Assembly: GCF_014268445.2 (NCBI RefSeq)
Contig: NZ_CP077089.1
Span: forward strand, 5,439,501-5,503,500
Length of the DNA stretch: 64,000 bases
DNA from: Pseudomonas tensinigenes
GTDB lineage: Bacteria; Pseudomonadota; Gammaproteobacteria; Pseudomonadales; Pseudomonadaceae
Direction: 5' to 3'
Part shown: piece by piece, positions 44,954-54,712 of the stretch
How positions within the stretch are numbered: position 1 is the stretch's first letter
Layout: each line of letters opens with the position of its first letter
Position numbers and translations under genes: made by a program
The notes under the pieces: model-generated
The model's input: the letters and a program-made list of their open reading frames with translations, nothing else
Databases searched by the model: none
Told to the model about the DNA's origin: nothing

Positions 44954-45430
44954 TTACTTGGAGTCGCGGTGTTCGAACTCGCCTTCGATCACATCACCCT
45001 CACGGCCGAGCGGCTGGCGCGGTGCAGGACCGCCACGGGGTTGCAGGTCGTCGGCGAACGCACGCTGACGCATGGCCTGCTCTTCGGCGCGCTGGCGCAT
45101 TTTATTCGCCAGCAGACGACGCGTGAACGGCAGCAGCATGACCAGACCGACTACATCGCTGATGAAGCCAGGCAGGATCAACAGGCCACCGGCCAATGCC
45201 AGCATCAGCCCTTCAAGCATGGTTTGCGCAGGCAGTTCGCCACGGTTCAGGCTTTCACGGGCACGCAGGGCCGTAGCCAGACCGGCGACGCGCAGCACGA
45301 ACACGCCGAACATCGAGCCGAGAATGATCAGCAGCAGGGCCGGGAAAAACCCGATGGAACCTGCCACTTTGACGAATACGAACAGCTCCAGCACTGGAAA
45401 CAGCAGAAAGAGCAACAGAAAAGGGCGCAT
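44954..45430 (-). CDS. fxsA: FxsA family membrane protein
   Basis: The 158-residue protein starts at ATG 45430 (TTG 45433 is out-competed). It begins MRPFLLLFLLFPVLELFVFV, the first of two or three membrane helices, followed by IGFFPALLLIILGSMFGVFV and GLMLALAGGLLILPGFISDV, the FxsA signatures. The C-terminal tail is charged and cytoplasmic. Overexpressed E. coli FxsA relieves F-plasmid exclusion of phage T7; its normal role is unknown. Position upstream of groES is conserved in pseudomonads. Confidence 0.92.
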   Translation of the reverse strand: MRPFLLLFLLFPVLELFVFVKVAGSIGFFPALLLIILGSMFGVFVLRVAGLATALRARESLNRGELPAQTMLEGLMLALAGGLLILPGFISDVVGLVMLLPFTRRLLANKMRQRAEEQAMRQRAFADDLQPRGGPAPRQPLGREGDVIEGEFEHRDSK

Positions 45431-45495
45431 CAAAGTTTCCTCAACGCAAGAAATGCCTTGCAGTAAGCCTTAGATGACGTCGCCCTTTCGTGAAT

Positions 45496-46227
45496 TCAAG
45501 CGTCGACCACTGCATTTTTTGGCCAGACCTGTGCGTGAGCCAATGAAACCAAGGCTTCGCGCACTTGTGTCGGCGTATGACAAGGGGCTTGAAACGGCAA
45601 CCAGTACAGCGCCTGACCGATGCGCAGGTGCATGCCTTCGCTGTCGATCCCGGCCAGTTGCGCCGGCACGCTTTTCGGCAGACCGGCGAGGTCGACGTAG
45701 TGCGCGATGGCTTTGCCGTGGTCGGCGTTCATGTGCTCGACCATGCTGATTTCAGCCTTGCCAGCGAACGGATTGGCCAAGGTCAGTTGATCGACCCAGT
45801 GAATCGCGCCAAAACCGCCGATGTAGCGATGACGCACCGGGCTCAGTACCCAGAAATCGAAGTCGTGGGCCTTGTGATAGTTCTGCGAGTCAGGGAAATA
45901 GCGGTAATAACGCTCGGCCGCCGCTTCAATGCGGGCCGTGTCTTCGAGCTTTTGCGCCTCGGCCAGATAGGTCAGGCGACCAACGGCTTGCACGTCATCG
46001 GCCTCACGTTCGCCCACCAACATCGAGCATTTCGGGTCTTTTTGCAGGTTGTGGGTGTGCTGGGCAATACGGCTGATCAGGATCAGCGGCCGGCCCTGCT
46101 CGTCCAGGCAGTAAGGCACCACGGAGCCAAAGGGAAAACCGGGCATCGATTTGGAGTGGGTCGACAGCACTCCACGGTATTCCTTGAGAAGCAATTCTCG
46201 GGCATTCTTCGCCACTTCAACGCTCAA
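45496..46227 (-). CDS. HugZ-like haem-utilisation/PNPOx-fold protein with DUF2470 domain
   Basis: The 243-residue protein has an N-terminal split barrel of the pyridoxamine-phosphate-oxidase fold (GVLSTHSKSMPGFPFGSVVP, then SRIAQHTHNLQKDPKCSMLV). The C-terminal DUF2470 domain starts around ISMVEHMNADHGKAIAHYVD. This two-part arrangement matches the HugZ family of haem-degrading or haem-binding proteins. Actual haem-oxygenase activity cannot be decided. It is divergent from the SDR gene. Confidence 0.85.
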   Translation of the reverse strand: MSVEVAKNARELLLKEYRGVLSTHSKSMPGFPFGSVVPYCLDEQGRPLILISRIAQHTHNLQKDPKCSMLVGEREADDVQAVGRLTYLAEAQKLEDTARIEAAAERYYRYFPDSQNYHKAHDFDFWVLSPVRHRYIGGFGAIHWVDQLTLANPFAGKAEISMVEHMNADHGKAIAHYVDLAGLPKSVPAQLAGIDSEGMHLRIGQALYWLPFQAPCHTPTQVREALVSLAHAQVWPKNAVVDA

Positions 46228-46390
46228 TTTATGACTCCTTAAATAGAATCCGTCGAAAAAACGGACAGGCGCCGGGTATCAAGTCCCGGTCAGCCGGCGG
46301 GCAATTCTCATGTGCAACCCAGCCACGGCCGGTGCAGATCGGGAGTCGCTGAAAACAAAAACCACTCAGACCTGCTATCGGGGCATGCGA

Positions 46391-47149
46391 ATGCAACTCA
46401 ACGACAAAGTAATCATTATCACTGGCGGTTGCCAGGGTTTGGGCCGCTCGATGGCCGAGTATTTCGCCGGCAAAGGCGCGAAGCTGGCGCTGGTCGACCT
46501 CAATCAGGAAAAACTCGACGACGCGGTCGCGGCTTGCAAGGCCAAGGGCGTCGAGGCGCGCAGCTATCTGTGCAACGTCGCCAATGAAGAGCAGGTCGAG
46601 CACATGGTCGCTCAGGTTGCCGCCGACTTCGGTGCCATTCATGGCCTGATCAACAACGCCGGGATCCTCCGTGATGGCTTGCTGCTCAAGGTCAAGGACG
46701 GCGAGATGACCAAGATGAGCCTGGCACAGTGGCAGGCAGTGATCGACGTCAACCTGACCGGCGTGTTCCTCTGCACCCGTGAGGTGGCGGCAAAAATGGT
46801 CGAGCTGAAGAACAGCGGCGCGATCATCAACATCTCGTCGATCTCGCGTGCGGGCAACGTTGGCCAGACCAACTATTCGGCGGCCAAGGCCGGTGTTGCT
46901 GCGGCGACCGTGACTTGGGCCAAGGAACTGGCGCGTTATGGCATTCGTGTAGCGGGGATTGCACCGGGCTTCATCGAAACCGAGATGACCCTGGGCATGA
47001 AACCGGAAGCGCTGGAGAAGATGACCTCGGGGATTCCGCTCAAGCGCATGGGCAAGCCGGAAGAGATTGCGCACTCGGCGGCGTATATCTTCGAGAACGA
47101 CTATTACACCGGGCGGATTCTGGAGATGGATGGCGGGTTGCGCATCTAA
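46391..47149 (+). CDS. SDR family oxidoreductase (FabG-like)
   Basis: The 252-residue enzyme is taken from ATG 46391; ATG 46385 two codons earlier is possible and a longer frame to 46310 lacks a good ribosome site. The cofactor motif is [14 protein letters not shown], with NNAGIL, and the catalytic Tyr-Lys are in NYSAAKAG, preceded by Ser in ISSISR. It probably reduces a 3-oxoacyl or similar substrate with NAD(P)H in the cytoplasm. The product of the neighbouring HugZ-like gene suggests no joint function. Confidence 0.9.
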   Translation: MQLNDKVIIITGGCQGLGRSMAEYFAGKGAKLALVDLNQEKLDDAVAACKAKGVEARSYLCNVANEEQVEHMVAQVAADFGAIHGLINNAGILRDGLLLKVKDGEMTKMSLAQWQAVIDVNLTGVFLCTREVAAKMVELKNSGAIINISSISRAGNVGQTNYSAAKAGVAAATVTWAKELARYGIRVAGIAPGFIETEMTLGMKPEALEKMTSGIPLKRMGKPEEIAHSAAYIFENDYYTGRILEMDGGLRI

Positions 47150-47168
47150 GCCACACCGCAAAACCAAA

Positions 47169-47258
47169 TGTGGGAGCGAGCCTGCTCGCGAATGCGGTGG
47201 ATCAGCCAACTAATGAGTTGAATGACACTCCGCTTTCGCGAGCAGGCTCGCTCCCACA
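47169..47258. repeat. REPIN (GTGGGAGC class)
   Basis: Canonical inverted arms between the convergent SDR and mrp genes. Confidence 0.9.
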
Positions 47259-47284
47259 GTTTTGCCCGGCGTTTACAGATAGAT

Positions 47285-48379
47285 TTAATCGTCGCTGATG
47301 GTGATATTCGGCATCGCCGGCGTCGCCGCTTCCTGCAACACGATCCGCGCGCCGACGTGGCGGGCCAGTTCCTGATAGACCATGGCAATCTGGCTGTCCG
47401 GCTCGGCGATCACCGTTGGCTTGCCGCCATCGGCCTGCTCGCGGATCAGCATTGACAGGGGCAGCGACGCCAGCAGCTCTACGCCGTATTGGGTCGCGAG
47501 TTTCTCACCACCGCCCTCGCCGAACAGATGCTCGGCATGCCCGCAGTTCGAGCAGATGTGCACGGCCATGTTTTCCACCACGCCCAACACCGGAATGTTG
47601 ACCTTGCGGAACATTTCCACGCCTTTGCGCGCATCCAGCAATGCCAGATCCTGCGGAGTGGTGACAATCACCGCGCCGGCCACCGGGACTTTTTGCGCCA
47701 ACGTCAGCTGAATGTCACCGGTGCCTGGCGGCATGTCGATGACCAGATAGTCCAGATCGCCCCATGCGGTTTGCGTGACCAGTTGCAGCAACGCGCCCGA
47801 GACCATCGGCCCGCGCCAGACCATCGGCGTGTTGTCGTCGGTCAGGAATGCCATCGACATGACTTCCACGCCGTGCGCCTTGAGCGGCACAAACCACTTC
47901 TGATCCTTGACCTCTGGGCGGGTGCGCTCGGGGATGCCGAACATGATGCCTTGGCTCGGGCCATAGATATCGGCGTCGAGAATGCCGACCTTGGCGCCTT
48001 CACGGGCCAGGGCCAGCGCGAGGTTGGCGGCGGTGGTCGACTTGCCCACACCGCCCTTGCCCGACGCCACGGCGACCACGTTCTTGACGTTGGCCAGCCC
48101 CGGGATCTGCGCCTGGGCTTTGTGCGCGGCGATGACTGTATTGATCTCTACTTTCGCGGCCGCGACACCGTCAAGGTTCTCGATGGCCAATTGCAGCATT
48201 TGCGCCCATCCGCTTTTGAACAGGCCGGCGGCATAACCGATTTCCAGCTGCACGGTGACGCGATCACCGACGATCTCGATGTGCTTCACGCAACCGGCGC
48301 TGACCGGATCCTGGTTCAGGTAAGGGTCGGTGTATTGGCTGAGGACGGCTTCCACCGCTGCGCGAGTGATGGCGCTCAT
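47285..48379 (-). CDS. apbC: Iron-sulfur cluster carrier protein ApbC/Mrp
   Basis: The 364-residue P-loop ATPase starts at ATG 48379. An N-terminal MIP18-like domain (residues 1-90, ending VEINTVIAAH) is followed by the deviant Walker A SGKGGVGKSTT. The conserved CxxC of the carrier is in VHICSNCGHAEHLFG. It binds and transfers a [4Fe-4S] cluster to apo-enzymes in the cytoplasm. It is divergent from metG, the usual Pseudomonas order. Confidence 0.95.
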   Translation of the reverse strand: MSAITRAAVEAVLSQYTDPYLNQDPVSAGCVKHIEIVGDRVTVQLEIGYAAGLFKSGWAQMLQLAIENLDGVAAAKVEINTVIAAHKAQAQIPGLANVKNVVAVASGKGGVGKSTTAANLALALAREGAKVGILDADIYGPSQGIMFGIPERTRPEVKDQKWFVPLKAHGVEVMSMAFLTDDNTPMVWRGPMVSGALLQLVTQTAWGDLDYLVIDMPPGTGDIQLTLAQKVPVAGAVIVTTPQDLALLDARKGVEMFRKVNIPVLGVVENMAVHICSNCGHAEHLFGEGGGEKLATQYGVELLASLPLSMLIREQADGGKPTVIAEPDSQIAMVYQELARHVGARIVLQEAATPAMPNITISDD

Positions 48380-48428
48380 GGGCAACTCCGATAACAAGAC
48401 TGGGAAAAGATGGCGGGTATCCTACCTG

Positions 48429-48500
48429 AAAAAGATCGCAGCCTTCGGCAGCTCCTACAGGGGATTATGTGTAGGAGCTGCCGAAGGCTGCGATCTTTTG
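48429..48500. repeat. REP pair (TAGGAGCTGCCG class)
   Basis: AAGATCGCAGCCTTCGGCAG and its inverse surround CTCCTACAGGGG. It lies between the divergent apbC and metG starts, so it sits within the promoter region and not 3' of a gene. Confidence 0.88.
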
Positions 48501-48604
48501 ATCTTTGCTGTTTCTCATCCAATGAAACAGGTGCACAGGGTGAAAAATATGCGCCAGCGCTTTATAGTGGCCGACCTCCGTTTCATCAAGTAGCGAAGCC
48601 CCAC

Positions 48605-50656
48605 ATGTCCGAACCACGCAAGATCCTCGTCACCAGCGCCCTGCCCTACGCCAACGGTTCGATTCACCTTGGCCATATGCTGGAATATATCCAGACCGAT
48701 ATGTGGGTGCGCTTCCAGAAGCATCGCGGCAATCAATGCATTTACGTCTGCGCCGACGACGCCCACGGTTCGGCGATCATGCTGCGCGCGGAAAAGGAAG
48801 GCATCACCCCGGAACAACTGATCGCCAATGTGCAGGCTGAACACAGCGCCGACTTTGCCGAGTTCCTGGTTGATTTCGACAACTTCCACTCCACTCACGC
48901 CGAAGAAAACCGTGAGCTGTCGAGCCAGATCTACATCAAGCTGCGTGACGCAGGGCACATCGCCCAACGCTCGATCACCCAGTATTTCGACCCGGAAAAG
49001 AAAATGTTCCTGGCCGACCGCTTCATCAAGGGCACCTGCCCGAAATGCGGCACTGAAGACCAGTACGGCGACAACTGCGAAAAATGCGGCGCGACCTACG
49101 CCCCGACCGACCTGAAGGATCCGAAGTCGGCTATCTCTGGTGCCACCCCGGTGCTCAAGGATTCCCAGCACTTCTTCTTCAAACTGCCAGACTTCCAGCA
49201 AATGCTGCAGACCTGGACCCGCAGCGGCACCCTGCAAGACGCCGTCGCCAACAAGATCGCCGAATGGCTGGACGCCGGCCTGCAACAGTGGGACATCTCC
49301 CGCGATGCGCCGTACTTCGGTTTCGAGATTCCGGGCGAGCCGGGCAAGTATTTCTACGTGTGGCTGGACGCGCCAATCGGCTACATGGCCAGCTTCAAGA
49401 ACCTCTGCGAGCGCACGCCGGAACTGGATTTCGACGCGTTCTGGGGCAAGGACTCCACGGCCGAGCTGTACCACTTCATCGGCAAGGACATCGTCAATTT
49501 CCACGCGCTGTTCTGGCCAGCGATGCTCGAAGGCGCAGGCTACCGCAAGCCGACCGGCATCAATGTGCACGGCTACCTGACCGTCAACGGCCAGAAGATG
49601 TCCAAATCGCGCGGCACCTTCATCAAGGCCCGAACGTATCTGGATCACCTGTCGCCGGAATACCTGCGCTACTACTACGCAGCCAAACTCGGTCGTGGCG
49701 TCGATGACCTCGACCTGAACCTCGAAGACTTCGTGCAGAAGGTCAACTCCGACCTGGTCGGCAAAGTGGTCAACATCGCCAGCCGTTGCGCCGGTTTCAT
49801 CCAGAAAGGTAACGCTGGCCTGCTGGTCGGCACCAATGCCGCGCCAGAACTGACCGAAGCGTTCCTCGCTGCCGCGCCAAGCATTGCCGATGCTTATGAA
49901 GCCCGCGACTTCGCCCGTGCCATGCGTGAAACCATGGCCCTCGCCGACCGCGCCAATGCCTGGATCGCCGACAAGGCGCCGTGGTCGTTGAACAAGCAGG
50001 AAGGCAAGCAGGATGAAGTCCAGGCGATCTGCGCCACCGCCATCAACCTGTTCCGCCAACTGGTGATCTTCCTCAAACCGGTGCTGCCGTTGCTGGCCGC
50101 CGATGCCGAGGCGTTCCTCAACGTCGCCCCGCTGACCTGGAACGACCACACCACCCTGCTGGCCAACCACCAGTTGAACGAATTCAAACCGTTGATGACC
50201 CGCATCGACCCGGTAAAAGTGCAAGCCATGAGCGACGCCTCGAAAGAAGACCTGACCGCCAGCCAGACCGACACCGGTGCTGCTGCGCCTGCCGGCAACG
50301 GCGAACTGGCCAAGGATCCGCTGTCGCCGGAAATCGACTTCGACGCTTTCGCCGCGATCGACCTGCGCGTCGCGCTGATCGTCAAGGCCGAACACGTTGA
50401 GGGCGCAGACAAGCTGCTGCGCCTGACTCTCGATATCGGTGACGAGCAACGCAACGTGTTCTCGGGCATCAAGAGCGCTTACCCGGATCCGTCCAAACTC
50501 GACGGTCGCCTGACCATGATGATCGCCAACCTCAAGCCACGGAAAATGAAGTTCGGTATCTCCGAAGGCATGGTGATGGCGGCCGGCCCTGGCGGTGAAG
50601 AAATCTACCTGCTGAGCCCGGACAGCGGCGCCAAGCCGGGTCAGCGCATCAAGTAA
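48605..50656 (+). CDS. metG: Methionyl-tRNA synthetase
   Basis: The 683-residue enzyme begins at ATG 48605. It has the class I HIGH motif as HLGH ([17 protein letters not shown]), a zinc knuckle ([21 protein letters not shown]) and the KMSKS loop KMSKSRG. A C-terminal OB-fold tRNA-binding domain ([20 protein letters not shown]) follows an Ala/Thr-rich linker. It charges Met-tRNA for translation. A terminator follows. Confidence 0.98.
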   Translation: MSEPRKILVTSALPYANGSIHLGHMLEYIQTDMWVRFQKHRGNQCIYVCADDAHGSAIMLRAEKEGITPEQLIANVQAEHSADFAEFLVDFDNFHSTHAEENRELSSQIYIKLRDAGHIAQRSITQYFDPEKKMFLADRFIKGTCPKCGTEDQYGDNCEKCGATYAPTDLKDPKSAISGATPVLKDSQHFFFKLPDFQQMLQTWTRSGTLQDAVANKIAEWLDAGLQQWDISRDAPYFGFEIPGEPGKYFYVWLDAPIGYMASFKNLCERTPELDFDAFWGKDSTAELYHFIGKDIVNFHALFWPAMLEGAGYRKPTGINVHGYLTVNGQKMSKSRGTFIKARTYLDHLSPEYLRYYYAAKLGRGVDDLDLNLEDFVQKVNSDLVGKVVNIASRCAGFIQKGNAGLLVGTNAAPELTEAFLAAAPSIADAYEARDFARAMRETMALADRANAWIADKAPWSLNKQEGKQDEVQAICATAINLFRQLVIFLKPVLPLLAADAEAFLNVAPLTWNDHTTLLANHQLNEFKPLMTRIDPVKVQAMSDASKEDLTASQTDTGAAAPAGNGELAKDPLSPEIDFDAFAAIDLRVALIVKAEHVEGADKLLRLTLDIGDEQRNVFSGIKSAYPDPSKLDGRLTMMIANLKPRKMKFGISEGMVMAAGPGGEEIYLLSPDSGAKPGQRIK

Positions 50657-50673
50657 GCGACTGTTGCAGATCG

Positions 50674-50711
50674 ATCCCACCGGCGTGCCTCGCATGTCGG
50701 TGGGATTTTTC
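50674..50711 (+). terminator. Terminator of metG
   Basis: ATCCCACCG and CGGTGGGAT pair around GCGTGCCTCGCATGT, followed by T5, 17 bp after the metG stop. Confidence 0.88.
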
Positions 50712-50787
50712 ATATCTGGCCCACACACCGCGGCTGCCGGATAATGCCTAACCTTATGAGACACCCGCCCGTTTCACCGGCAGAACC

Positions 50788-51357
50788 ATGACCGAACTCG
50801 TGCTAACGCTTGTCAGTGCCGCGCTGCTCAACAACTTCGTGTTGCACTGGCCGCTGGGCGTCGATCCGCTGTTGGCGGGCAGTCGTCGCCAGGTGCATGC
50901 GCTGGGACTGGCGACGTTGTGCCTGATGCTGGTCGTCGGTGTACTCGGTTACGCGCTCTGGCATTGGCTGTTGGTGCCATTGCAACTGGAAGCCCTGCAC
51001 CTGTTCGTCTTCCTGCCGCTGAACGTGCTATTGATCGCACCGATCCTGAAACTGTTGGCGCACGGGCTGCCCGCTTGGCCATTCGACGGGTTGTGGGCGC
51101 TGTTGCTGGGCAATGCCGGCGTACTCGGGCTGGCACTGATCAATGTGCAAGACGATCAAGGCCTGTTGCACGCGACGGCTTTGAGCCTCGGTGCCGGGCT
51201 GGGCTTCTGGCTGGTACTGAGCCTGTTCCAGGATTTGCGTGAACGCACGGTCGATAACGATATTCCCCTGCCCTTCCGTGGCCTGCCGATCGATCTGATC
51301 GGCGCCGGACTGATCGCAGTGATTTTTCTCGGATTCAGTGGACTGATCAAAACATGA
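50788..51357 (+). CDS. RnfA-like membrane subunit lacking both cluster cysteines
   Basis: The 189-residue protein aligns end to end with E. coli RsxA ([12 protein letters not shown] for [30 protein letters not shown] near the C-terminus) and has six membrane helices. In RnfA/NqrE family members, Cys in LGLCP and TNCAVLG helps hold a [2Fe-2S] cluster in the membrane. Here they read LGVDP (Asp26) and GNAGVLG (Ala110), so both ligands are gone. It is first in an operon in which all junctions overlap. The substitution suggests a changed or lost electron-transfer step. Confidence 0.9.
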   Translation: MTELVLTLVSAALLNNFVLHWPLGVDPLLAGSRRQVHALGLATLCLMLVVGVLGYALWHWLLVPLQLEALHLFVFLPLNVLLIAPILKLLAHGLPAWPFDGLWALLLGNAGVLGLALINVQDDQGLLHATALSLGAGLGFWLVLSLFQDLRERTVDNDIPLPFRGLPIDLIGAGLIAVIFLGFSGLIKT

Positions 51358-52562
51358 GTCTGATTCAACGCATCGATGCCCTTCTGCCGCAGACCCAATG
51401 CGGCAAGTGCGGCCATCCCGGATGCAAGCCGTACGCACAAGGCATCGCCGAGGGCGAGCCGATCAACAAGTGTCCGCCGGGCGGTGAAGAAACCATTGCG
51501 GCGCTGGCCGAGCTGTTGAAAGTGCCGGTGCTGGAACTCGATATCAGTCGCGGTTCGGCGCCGCCGCAGGTTGCCTATATCCGCGAAGCCGAATGCATCG
51601 GCTGCACCAAATGCATTCAGGCCTGTCCGATCGATGCCATCGTCGGCGCGGCAAAATTGATGCACACCGTGATCATCGATGAATGCACCGGCTGCGACCT
51701 GTGCGTCGCCCCATGCCCGGTGGATTGCATTGAAATGCACCCGCTGCCGCTCGGCACGCTGCCGGTGGTGGGAGGTCTGGCCTTCAATCTCGACGAGCAA
51801 CGCGCTCGCGCAGTTAAACGTGATCACGCACGTCAACGCTTTGAGCGACGTAATGACCGTCTTCAACGCGAAGAACAACAGAAACAGGCTGAGCGTGAAG
51901 CCCGAGCGAAACGGGCGGCGCAACCTGAAGTGTCCGCAACCGACCCGGTGCAGGCGGCGCTGGAACGGGTGCGTGCGCAAAAAGCGGCGACCGCAGATGC
52001 GGCGTTGAAGAAAGCCAAGATCGATGTGGCCATGAGCCGTGCACAATTGCACAAGTCGTTGAAAGCTTTTGGCCATCCGCCGACGTTCGAGCAACAGTCG
52101 CAACTGATCGTGCTGCAGCAGCAGTTCGAGGTCGCGGAACACGCTTTGGCAAAACTCGAAACCAGCGCCCCGCCGGCCCCGATCGTCACGGCGCCGGCGA
52201 AAGATGCTGATTTGAAACGGGCGAAGATCCAACTGGCCATGCGCCGCGCCGAACTGAAAAAAGCGCAGACCGCCGAAGCCGCGCCGGAGCAGATCGCTAC
52301 CCTGGAACAGGCTTTGCGCGATGCCGAGCAGGCTTTGCATGATGCTGAAGCGGCCAGCGAGCAGCCTTTGCCTGACCTGGTGCGAGTAGAAAAACGCCCT
52401 ATCGACAGCCACCTTCGCCAGTTGAAAACCGAATTGGCCTACGCTCGCGCTAATCTGAACAAACTCGAACGCCGCGCCGACACCCCGGCCGAAACTCTCG
52501 ACAAGGCCCGCGCCCGCCTGCAAGACGCCGAGCGCCAGGTGCAAGACCATGCCGCCCCTTGA
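51354..52562 (+). CDS. RnfB-like iron-sulfur protein without membrane anchor, with three-repeat C-terminal tail
   Basis: The 402-residue protein overlaps rnfA by 4 bp (ATGA). All RnfB iron-sulfur ligands are kept: C16, C19, C24 and C40 in the N-terminal domain, C81-x2-C84-x2-C87-x3-C91, and C111-x2-C114-x2-C117-x3-C121. The N-terminal membrane helix of normal RnfB is missing; the protein begins [13 protein letters not shown], right where the soluble part starts. From about residue 150 a basic, coiled tail begins. Residues 217-402 hold three repeats about 68 residues apart ([33 protein letters not shown]), resembling the tail of RnfC. No rnfC gene exists here. Confidence 0.88.
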   Translation: MSLIQRIDALLPQTQCGKCGHPGCKPYAQGIAEGEPINKCPPGGEETIAALAELLKVPVLELDISRGSAPPQVAYIREAECIGCTKCIQACPIDAIVGAAKLMHTVIIDECTGCDLCVAPCPVDCIEMHPLPLGTLPVVGGLAFNLDEQRARAVKRDHARQRFERRNDRLQREEQQKQAEREARAKRAAQPEVSATDPVQAALERVRAQKAATADAALKKAKIDVAMSRAQLHKSLKAFGHPPTFEQQSQLIVLQQQFEVAEHALAKLETSAPPAPIVTAPAKDADLKRAKIQLAMRRAELKKAQTAEAAPEQIATLEQALRDAEQALHDAEAASEQPLPDLVRVEKRPIDSHLRQLKTELAYARANLNKLERRADTPAETLDKARARLQDAERQVQDHAAP

Positions 52563-53532
52563 GGCCCCGGACGATCGCCTGCAACAGGCGATGAAGCTGG
52601 TACTGCTGGCGACGTTGCCGGGGCTGCTGGCGCTGTTCTGGTTTTACGGTTGGGGCTTGTTGATCAATCTGATCCTGTCCGCCAGCACTGCGTTGGTGGT
52701 CGAGGCCGGTATTACCCGCCTGCGCCGGCAACCGTTGCGGCCCACCCTGAGCGACGGCAGCGCGCTGGTCAGTGCAACGCTGCTTGCCGCAGCCTTGCCG
52801 CCATATTGCCCTTGGTGGCTGACAGTGGTCGCGATCGCTTCGGGCCTGCTGTTTGGCAAACACCTGTACGGCGGCGTAGGCAAAAACCCGTTCAATCCGG
52901 CCATGCTCGGTTTTGCCCTGGCGATCGTGATGTTCTCGCAGCCGATGACGCAGTGGCCTGTCCACGGTATGAGTCTGCTCGACGCCGTCCAGCAGGTATT
53001 CAACCCACGGCAGGCGCCGGATGCCTGGGTTCAGGCCACGGCGCTGGACACCTTGCGCATCAACAAAAGCCTGACCATCGATGAACTCTTCGCCGCCAAC
53101 CCGGCCTTCGGGCAATTCGGCGGACATGGCGTGGAATGGGTGAATCTGGCGTTTCTGGTTGGCGGGCTGTTTTTGCTGCAACGGCGAGTGTTCGGCTGGC
53201 ACGCGCCGGTCGGTATGCTCGCCAGCCTGTTTCTGGTCAGTCTGCTGTGCTGGAATGGCTCAGGCTCCGACTCTCACGGCTCGCCAGTGTTCCACCTGCT
53301 GAGCGGCGCAACCATGCTCGGCGCATTTTTCATCATTACTGAACCGGTGTCCGGCGCCAAAAGCGCGCTCGCCCGCCTGCTTTTCGGTGTTGGCGTCGGG
53401 TTGCTGACTTATCTGATTCGTACGTGGGGTGGTTACCCGGACGGTGTTGCGTTTGCCGTATTGCTGATGAATCTCTGCGTACCGGCACTGGAACGCTTTG
53501 CCGTAAGCCGACAGGCACGGACGACGCCATGA
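52549..53532 (+). CDS. RnfD-like membrane subunit
   Basis: The 327-residue protein overlaps the previous gene by 14 bp. It has helical RnfD features: [35 protein letters not shown], and [20 protein letters not shown] near the end. The stretch [10 protein letters not shown] (Thr164) aligns with the region where RnfD carries covalent FMN on Thr, so the site is likely kept, though flanking residues differ. It normally partners RnfG and RnfA/E. Membrane, electron transfer. Confidence 0.87.
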   Translation: MPPLEAPDDRLQQAMKLVLLATLPGLLALFWFYGWGLLINLILSASTALVVEAGITRLRRQPLRPTLSDGSALVSATLLAAALPPYCPWWLTVVAIASGLLFGKHLYGGVGKNPFNPAMLGFALAIVMFSQPMTQWPVHGMSLLDAVQQVFNPRQAPDAWVQATALDTLRINKSLTIDELFAANPAFGQFGGHGVEWVNLAFLVGGLFLLQRRVFGWHAPVGMLASLFLVSLLCWNGSGSDSHGSPVFHLLSGATMLGAFFIITEPVSGAKSALARLLFGVGVGLLTYLIRTWGGYPDGVAFAVLLMNLCVPALERFAVSRQARTTP

Positions 53533-54134
53533 ACCGATTGACGAGTGCACTCACCCTGCTGCTGTTGACCATTGTCGGCGCCGGTACGACGTATCTGGTG
53601 CAACGCAGCAATGCCCCGCAGATTGCCGCCGAGCAACGCCTGATCGACAGCCACAAACTGCTCGATGTGCTCGCAATCAATAGTTACGACAATCAACCGC
53701 TGGAGCAGCCGCTGGCATTGGCGGATATTGTCTTGCCCCATAGCACGCTGACCGGCGGCTATCGCGCGACCCAGGCTGGGCGACCGGTAGCTGTGTTGTT
53801 GCGTAGCCAGTCCCAAGGTTATGCGGGCACTATCGAGTTACTGATCGCCATTGATGCCCAGGGAAAACTGCTGGGTGTGAAGTCCCTCAAGCAAAATGAA
53901 ACTCCAGCGCTCGGCGGGCATTTGGGTGACTGGCCGAATGCCTGGCTTGGGACATTCACCGGCAAATCCAGTGATGAGCCGACGGATACCGGTTGGGCTT
54001 TGAAAAAGGATCAAGGCCAATTTGATCAGATAGCCGGGGCGACGATTACGTCCCGCGCGGCGATCAACGCGATCCATGACGCGTTGCGCTACTTCGATGC
54101 CCATCGAACGGTGCTGCTGGGGAGCGAACCATGA
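53529..54134 (+). CDS. RnfG-like flavoprotein subunit
   Basis: The 201-residue protein starts at ATG 53529, overlapping rnfD by 4 bp. It has a single N-terminal membrane anchor (LTSALTLLLLTIVGAGTTYL), then a periplasmic domain. The flavinylation motif AGATITS (Thr172) is intact. It carries FMN on the periplasmic side in typical Rnf complexes. Retention of this motif argues that the complex is not simply decaying. Confidence 0.88.
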   Translation: MNRLTSALTLLLLTIVGAGTTYLVQRSNAPQIAAEQRLIDSHKLLDVLAINSYDNQPLEQPLALADIVLPHSTLTGGYRATQAGRPVAVLLRSQSQGYAGTIELLIAIDAQGKLLGVKSLKQNETPALGGHLGDWPNAWLGTFTGKSSDEPTDTGWALKKDQGQFDQIAGATITSRAAINAIHDALRYFDAHRTVLLGSEP

Positions 54135-54712
54135 AGCGGATGGCAAAGCTGTCGAACTCATTGACGCTGGTAATCCTGCTGGGCACAACCAGCTCACTGG
54201 CGGGCGCGCTGGTAGCCGCTTTGATGTTCATCACTGTGGCCGGTGCATACGGCTTTTGTATGGCACCTTTGCGATGGCGTACGTCGGGGGCAAGGACATT
54301 GCTGGCGAGTTTGTTGCTCGCGGCTACGTTGACCAGTTGTGCGGAGATCTTCGCGCGACGCTGGTTCCTGCCATGGCACCATGCGTTTGGTCTTTACGCT
54401 GGCCTGATCGGGCTGCAGTGCGTGGTGCTGGAGCACCATGGATTTTTCCGCCAGACACTGACCGAGCGCCTCAGACTCAGCGCCGGATTTGGCGTTTTGA
54501 TGCTGATACTTGCCGGGTTACGAGAGCTCGCGGGCCGCGGAACCCTCGGTCAGGGCCTGTTCGAACACTGGCAAGGTCTGGTCTTATTCAGTGCCGGGTT
54601 GCATTTGGCAACCGTGGTTCCCGGCGCTTTGATTTCGTTGGGGCTGCTGCTCGCAGCTCGTCAGGCGTGGACCGGCTCGAACTCTATTTTCAAGGAAACG
54701 CATCGCCCATGA
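54131..54712 (+). CDS. RnfE-like membrane subunit with one of two cluster cysteines
   Basis: The 193-residue protein overlaps rnfG by 4 bp. Aligned with E. coli RsxE, LLGLCPLLA becomes LLGTTSSLA (Thr20), while the second Cys remains in GLQCVVLEHHGFF (Cys97). With RnfA's losses, only one of four expected [2Fe-2S] ligands survives across the A/E pair. Six hydrophobic segments are present. The nth start overlaps its stop. Confidence 0.83.
   Translation: MKRMAKLSNSLTLVILLGTTSSLAGALVAALMFITVAGAYGFCMAPLRWRTSGARTLLASLLLAATLTSCAEIFARRWFLPWHHAFGLYAGLIGLQCVVLEHHGFFRQTLTERLRLSAGFGVLMLILAGLRELAGRGTLGQGLFEHWQGLVLFSAGLHLATVVPGALISLGLLLAARQAWTGSNSIFKETHRP

Noticed and set aside
48515..50764. 749-codon minus-strand frame opposite metG
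   Set aside because: It mirrors metG in the antisense frame; no recognisable domain and neighbouring signals support metG only.
53280..53345. LLSGATML in RnfD as the flavin attachment site
   Set aside because: This stretch is a conserved membrane segment in RsxD; the flavin Thr corresponds to the earlier [10 protein letters not shown] region.
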